A stretch of DNA of 64,000 nt from Rallus limicola (Eukaryota > Chordata > Aves > Gruiformes > Rallidae): positions 62,001 through 126,000 of the forward strand of contig JAKCOZ010000241.1 in NCBI GenBank assembly GCA_022605955.1. The letters are read 5' to 3'. Under the pieces are notes generated by a model. That model did no database searches and had not been told where the DNA came from. It was given only the letters and a program-made list of their open reading frames with translations. Of this stretch, positions 61,277 to 64,000 are shown one piece after another (the first letter of the stretch is position 1; every line of letters begins with the position of its first letter). A program made the position numbers and the translations under genes.

Positions 61277-64000
61277 ATGCCTTTCAGTCCTAGCTTCTTT
61301 ACTTTGGGAGTTATTGCTGGACGTTTAGCATGTTTTGAACTGCAGTCTGCTAGGGCCGAGAAAAGCACTGTAGGAGGTAGCAGGTATGTTCCTTCTTTCC
61401 AGGCAAAGGAAAAGGCTGAGAGCCAATGTGACAGGGTCTGCTTGTGTGTCCTGTTAGGAGGTTTCAGACAAGCTATGCCTTTCATGACTAGCTTCTTTAC
61501 TTTGGGAGTTATTGCTGGACGTTTAGCATGTTTTGAACTGCAGTCTGCTAGGGCCGAGAAAAGCACCGTAGGAGGTTCCAGGCATGTTCCCTCTTTCCAG
61601 GCAAAGGAAAAGGCTGAGAGCCAAAGTGACAGGGTCTGCTTGTGTGTCCTGTTATAAGGTTTCAGACAAGCTATGCCTTTCATGCCTAGCTTCTTTACTT
61701 TGGGAGTTATTGCTGGACGTTTAGCATGTTTTGAACTGCAGTCTGCTAGGGCCGAGAAAAGCACTGTAGATGGTAGCAGGTATGTTCCTTCTTTCCAGGC
61801 AAAGGAAAAGGCTGAGAGCCAAAGTGACAGGGTCTGCTTGTGTGTCCTGTTAGGAGGTTTCAGACAAGCTATGCCTTTCAGTCCTAGCTTCTTTACTTTG
61901 GGAGTTATTGCTGGACGTTTAGCATGTTTTGAACTGCAGTCTGCTAGGGCCGAGAAAAGCACTTTTATAGGTAGCAGGTATGTTCCTTCTTTCCAGGCAA
62001 AGGAAAAGGCTGAGAGCCAAAGTGACAGGGTCTGCTTGTGTGTCCTGTTAGGAGGTTTCAGACAAGCTATGCCTTTCATGCCTAGCTTCTTTACTTTGGG
62101 AGTTATTGCTGGACGTTTAGCATGTTTTGAACTGCAGTCTGCTAGGGCCGAGAAAAGCACCGTAGGAGGTTCCAGGCATGTTCCCTCTTTCCAGGCAAAG
62201 GAAAAGGCTGAGAGCCAAAGTGACAGGGTCTGCTTGTGTGTCCTGTTAGGAGGTTTCAGACAAGCTATGCCTTTCAGTCCTAGCTTCTTTACTTTGGGAG
62301 TTATTGCTGGACGTTTAGCATGTTTTGAACTGCAGTCTGCTAGGGCCGAGAAAAGCACCGTAGGAGGTTCCAGGCATGTTCCCTCTTTCCAGGCAAAGGA
62401 AAAGGCTGAGAGCCAAAGTGACAGGGTCAGCTTGTGTGTCCTGTTAGGAGGTTTCAGACAAGCTATGCCTTTCAGTCCTGGCTTCTTTACTTTGGGAGTT
62501 ATTGCTGGACGTTTAGCATGTTTTGAACTGCAGTCTGCTAGGGCCGAGAAAAGCACCGTAGGAGGTTCCAGGCATGTTCCCTCTTTCCAGGCAAAGGAAA
62601 AGGCTGAGAGCCAAAGTGACAGGGTCTGCTTGTGTGTCCTGTTAGGAGGTTTCAGACAAGCTATGCCTTTCAGTCCTACCTTCTTTACTTTGGGAGTTAT
62701 TGCTGGACGTTTAGCATGTTTTGAACTGCAGTCTGCTAGGGCCGAGAAAAGCACCGTAGGAGGTTCCAGGCATGTTCCCTCTTTCCAGGCAAAGGAAAAG
62801 GCTGAGAGCCAAAGTGACAGGGTCTGCTTGTGTGTCCTGTTAGGAGGTTTCAGACAAGCTATGCCTTTCATGCCTAGCTTCTTTACTTTGGGAGTTATTG
62901 CTGGACGTTTAGCATGTTTTGAACTGCAGTCTGCTAGGGCCGAGAAAAGCACTTTTATAGGTAGCAGGTATGTTCCTTCTTTCCAGGCAAAGGAAAAGGC
63001 TGAGAGCCAAAGTGACAGGGTCTGCTTGTGTGTCCTGTTAGGAGGTTTCAGACAAGCTATGCCTTTCATGCCTAGCTTCTTTACTTTGGGAGTTATTGCT
63101 GGACGTTTAGCATGTTTTGAACTGCAGTCTGCTAGGGCCGAGAAAAGCACCGTAGGAGGTTCCAGGCATGTTCCCTCTTTCCAGGCAAAGGAAAAGGCTG
63201 AGAGCCAAAGTGACAGGGTCTGCTTGTGTGTCCTGTTAGGAGGTTTCAGACAAGCTATGCCTTTCAATCCTAGCTTCTTTACTTTGGGAGTTATTGCTGG
63301 ACGTTTAGCATGTTTTGAACTGCAGTCTGCTAGGGCCGAGAAAAGCACCGTAGGAGCTTCCAGGCATGTTCCTTCTTTCCAGGCAAAGGAAAAGGCTGAG
63401 AGCCAAAGTGACAGGGTCTGCTTGTGTGTCCTGTTAGGAGGTTTCAGACAAGCTATGCCTTTCATGCCTAGCTTCTTTACTTTGGGAGTTATTGCTGGAC
63501 GTTTAGCATGTTTTGAACTGCAGTCTGCTAGGGCCGAGAAAAGCACCGTAGGAGGTTCCAGGCATGTTCCCTCTTTCCAGGCAAAGGAAAAGGCTGAGAG
63601 CCAAAGTGACAGGGTCTGCTTGTGTGTCCTGTTAGGAGGTTTCAGACAAGCTATGCCTTTCAGTCCTAGCTTCTTTACTTTGGGAGTTATTGCTGGACGT
63701 TTAGCATGTTTTGAACTGCAGTCTGCTAGGGCCGAGAAAAGCACTGTAGGAGGTAGCAGGTATGTTCCTTATTTCCAGGCAAAGGAAAAGGCTGAGAGCC
63801 AATGTGACAGGGTCTGCTTGTGTGTCCTGTTAGGAGGTTTCAGACAAGCTATGCCTTTCATGCCTAGCTTCTTTACTTTGGGAGTTATTGCTGGACGTTT
63901 AGCATGTTTTGAACTGCAGTCTGCTAGGGCCGAGAAAAGCACCGTAGGAGGTTCCAGGCATGTTCCCTCTTTCCAGGCAAAGGAAAAGGCTGAGAGCCAA
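61277..64000 (+). repeat. Shortened R-like block, copy 5, running off the window
   Basis: Order: GCCAATGTGAC near 61424, CATGACTAGC near 61484 with a TAA-bearing copy ending at 61657, GTAGATGG near 61767, FIGSRY, an ordinary monomer, GGTCAGC, TCCTGGCTTC near 62475, TCCTACCTTC near 62674, FIGSRY, three ordinary monomers, then one monomer carrying both CCTTATTTCC (near 63768) and GCCAATGTGAC (near 63800). In full R copies those last two marks lie in separate monomers two units apart, so this is a recombinant or collapsed form. Confidence 0.78.
63826..64000 (+). repeat. Partial monomer at the right window edge
   Basis: The last copy starts in register at 63826 and is cut by the window end after 175 bases, in GAGAGCCAA. 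It shows no divergence or array-edge decay, so the array continues to the right. Confidence 0.97.

Larger units (their letters stand above)
2852..61657 (+). other. Recurrent GG-to-TA variant creating in-frame TAA (19 sites)
   Basis: CCTGTTAGGAGG becomes CCTGTTATAAGG in 19 monomers. The TAA ends at 2854, 8200, 11170, 13150, 15328, 17308, 19684, 24634, 25822, 30969, 33741, 41067, 47401, 48391, 54529, 55519, 58687, 59875 and 61657. Spacings are whole multiples of 198 once the deletions are allowed for. All sites have the same double substitution, so they descend from one event and serve as a subfamily marker. They are what closes the sense open frames. Confidence 0.95.
12490..63771 (-). other. 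Variants that close the antisense open frame (6 sites)
   Basis: Antisense TAA arises from CCTTATTTCC at 12490, 16648, 23974 and 63769. Antisense TAG arises from CCTATTTCAAGG at 38031 and 51493. The first three are the R-block mark and the TAG pair is the T-block mark, so the lengths of the antisense frames reflect block duplication, not gene boundaries. Confidence 0.93.
1..64000 (+). repeat. 198-bp satellite DNA array filling the window
   Basis: The same 198-bp sequence recurs head to tail from the first to the last base. Taking the monomer to start at CCTGTTAGGAGG, copies begin at 73, 271, 469 and so on, and the last begins at 63826. That distance is exactly 322 x 198 minus 3, the three missing bases being the 1-bp deletions near 28570, 42165 and 45002. 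No monomer is inverted and no unrelated sequence is inserted. Composition of the common monomer is A 44, C 41, G 56, T 57 (49% GC) with 3 CpG. This is the hallmark of eukaryotic satellite DNA. The family is not recognised. A centromeric or pericentromeric location is inferred from array purity and monomer length, not shown. Confidence 0.98.

Noticed and set aside
65..61657. Sense-strand open frames (for example 2870-8200, 33757-41067, 48407-54529) as genes for 66-residue repeat proteins
   Set aside because: They exist because the monomer is 66 codons long. They start at an internal ATG straight after the previous TAA variant, have no promoter, leader or unique ends, and differ freely at non-synonymous sites. 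Their boundaries only track one monomer variant.
12490..63744. Antisense open frames of up to about 3170 codons (for example 28485-38006 and 54610-63744) as genes
   Set aside because: Same cause on the other strand. They overlap the sense frames throughout, and their ends coincide with block-specific base changes or the 1-bp deletions.
1..64000. CRISPR array
   Set aside because: Repeats are 198 bp and directly abutting, with no spacers of unrelated sequence and no cas genes.
1..64000. Transposon, LTR or LINE tandem array
   Set aside because: No terminal repeats, target-site duplications, poly-A tails or transposase/reverse-transcriptase motifs. The unit is far too short and there is no non-repetitive core.
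1..64000. tRNA, 5S rRNA or other tandem RNA genes
   Set aside because: The monomer has no recognisable A-box/B-box pair, cloverleaf or 5S-like control region, and no T-run terminator in a fixed place.
1..64000. Pure assembly artefact (a looped or concatenated repeat)
   Set aside because: Copies are individually distinguishable and many carry unique substitutions, such as those near 4926, 49539, 57743 and 60840. A looped artefact would repeat exactly. Copy-number errors inside the array still cannot be excluded without raw long reads.

Overview
The whole window is satellite DNA. I see one uninterrupted head-to-tail array of a 198-bp monomer, all copies in the same orientation: 322 complete copies (73-63825), a 72-bp partial copy at the left edge and a 175-bp partial copy at the right edge, about 323 in all. 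No unique sequence, transposon, RNA gene or credible protein gene breaks the array. Monomers look roughly 93-100% identical by eye. Only three 1-bp deletions disturb the 198-bp register in 64 kb. The monomer is about 49% GC and has only 3 CpG against about 11.6 expected from its base composition. A long pure array of near nucleosome-length monomers with CpG depletion points to a eukaryote with methylated DNA, most likely a vertebrate. I do not recognise the satellite family and cannot name the species. Pericentromeric, centromeric or other heterochromatin is the likely setting, by inference.

Six-frame translation gives enormous open frames on both strands. I read these as artefacts: 198 is divisible by 3 (66 codons), so one stop-free frame in the monomer stays open through every copy. 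Sense frames are closed by one recurrent TAA-bearing variant (19 sites), antisense frames by a few other variants, and both by the 1-bp deletions. I therefore annotate no CDS.

The informative structure is higher order. Each monomer can be typed at a few diagnostic positions: a dinucleotide after TTTCA (GT, TG, AT or GG before CCT), a roughly 28-bp variable block after the AAAAGCAC motif, a C/S codon site, and private point mutations. Reading the order of types shows large in-register duplications. (1) 1-6433 is a mosaic with a 5-monomer duplication. (2) 6434-25243 is a nested pattern Q-R-R-Q-R, where Q is 16 monomers (3168 bp) and R is 21 monomers (4158 bp). (3) 25838-41874 and 42270-55336 are two copies of a super-block S+T. 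They share many private mutations, including the same 1-bp deletion, but differ internally by 15 monomers. (4) 55337-64000 holds shortened, reshuffled R-like blocks, and repeats the R-to-S junction seen at 24-26 kb about 34 kb further on.

Nothing here encodes interacting gene products. The window is best read as a record of unequal exchange and gene conversion in a young, actively homogenising satellite. Duplications were traced by comparing conceptual translations and diagnostic bases, not by full base-by-base alignment, so block edges are good to about one monomer.
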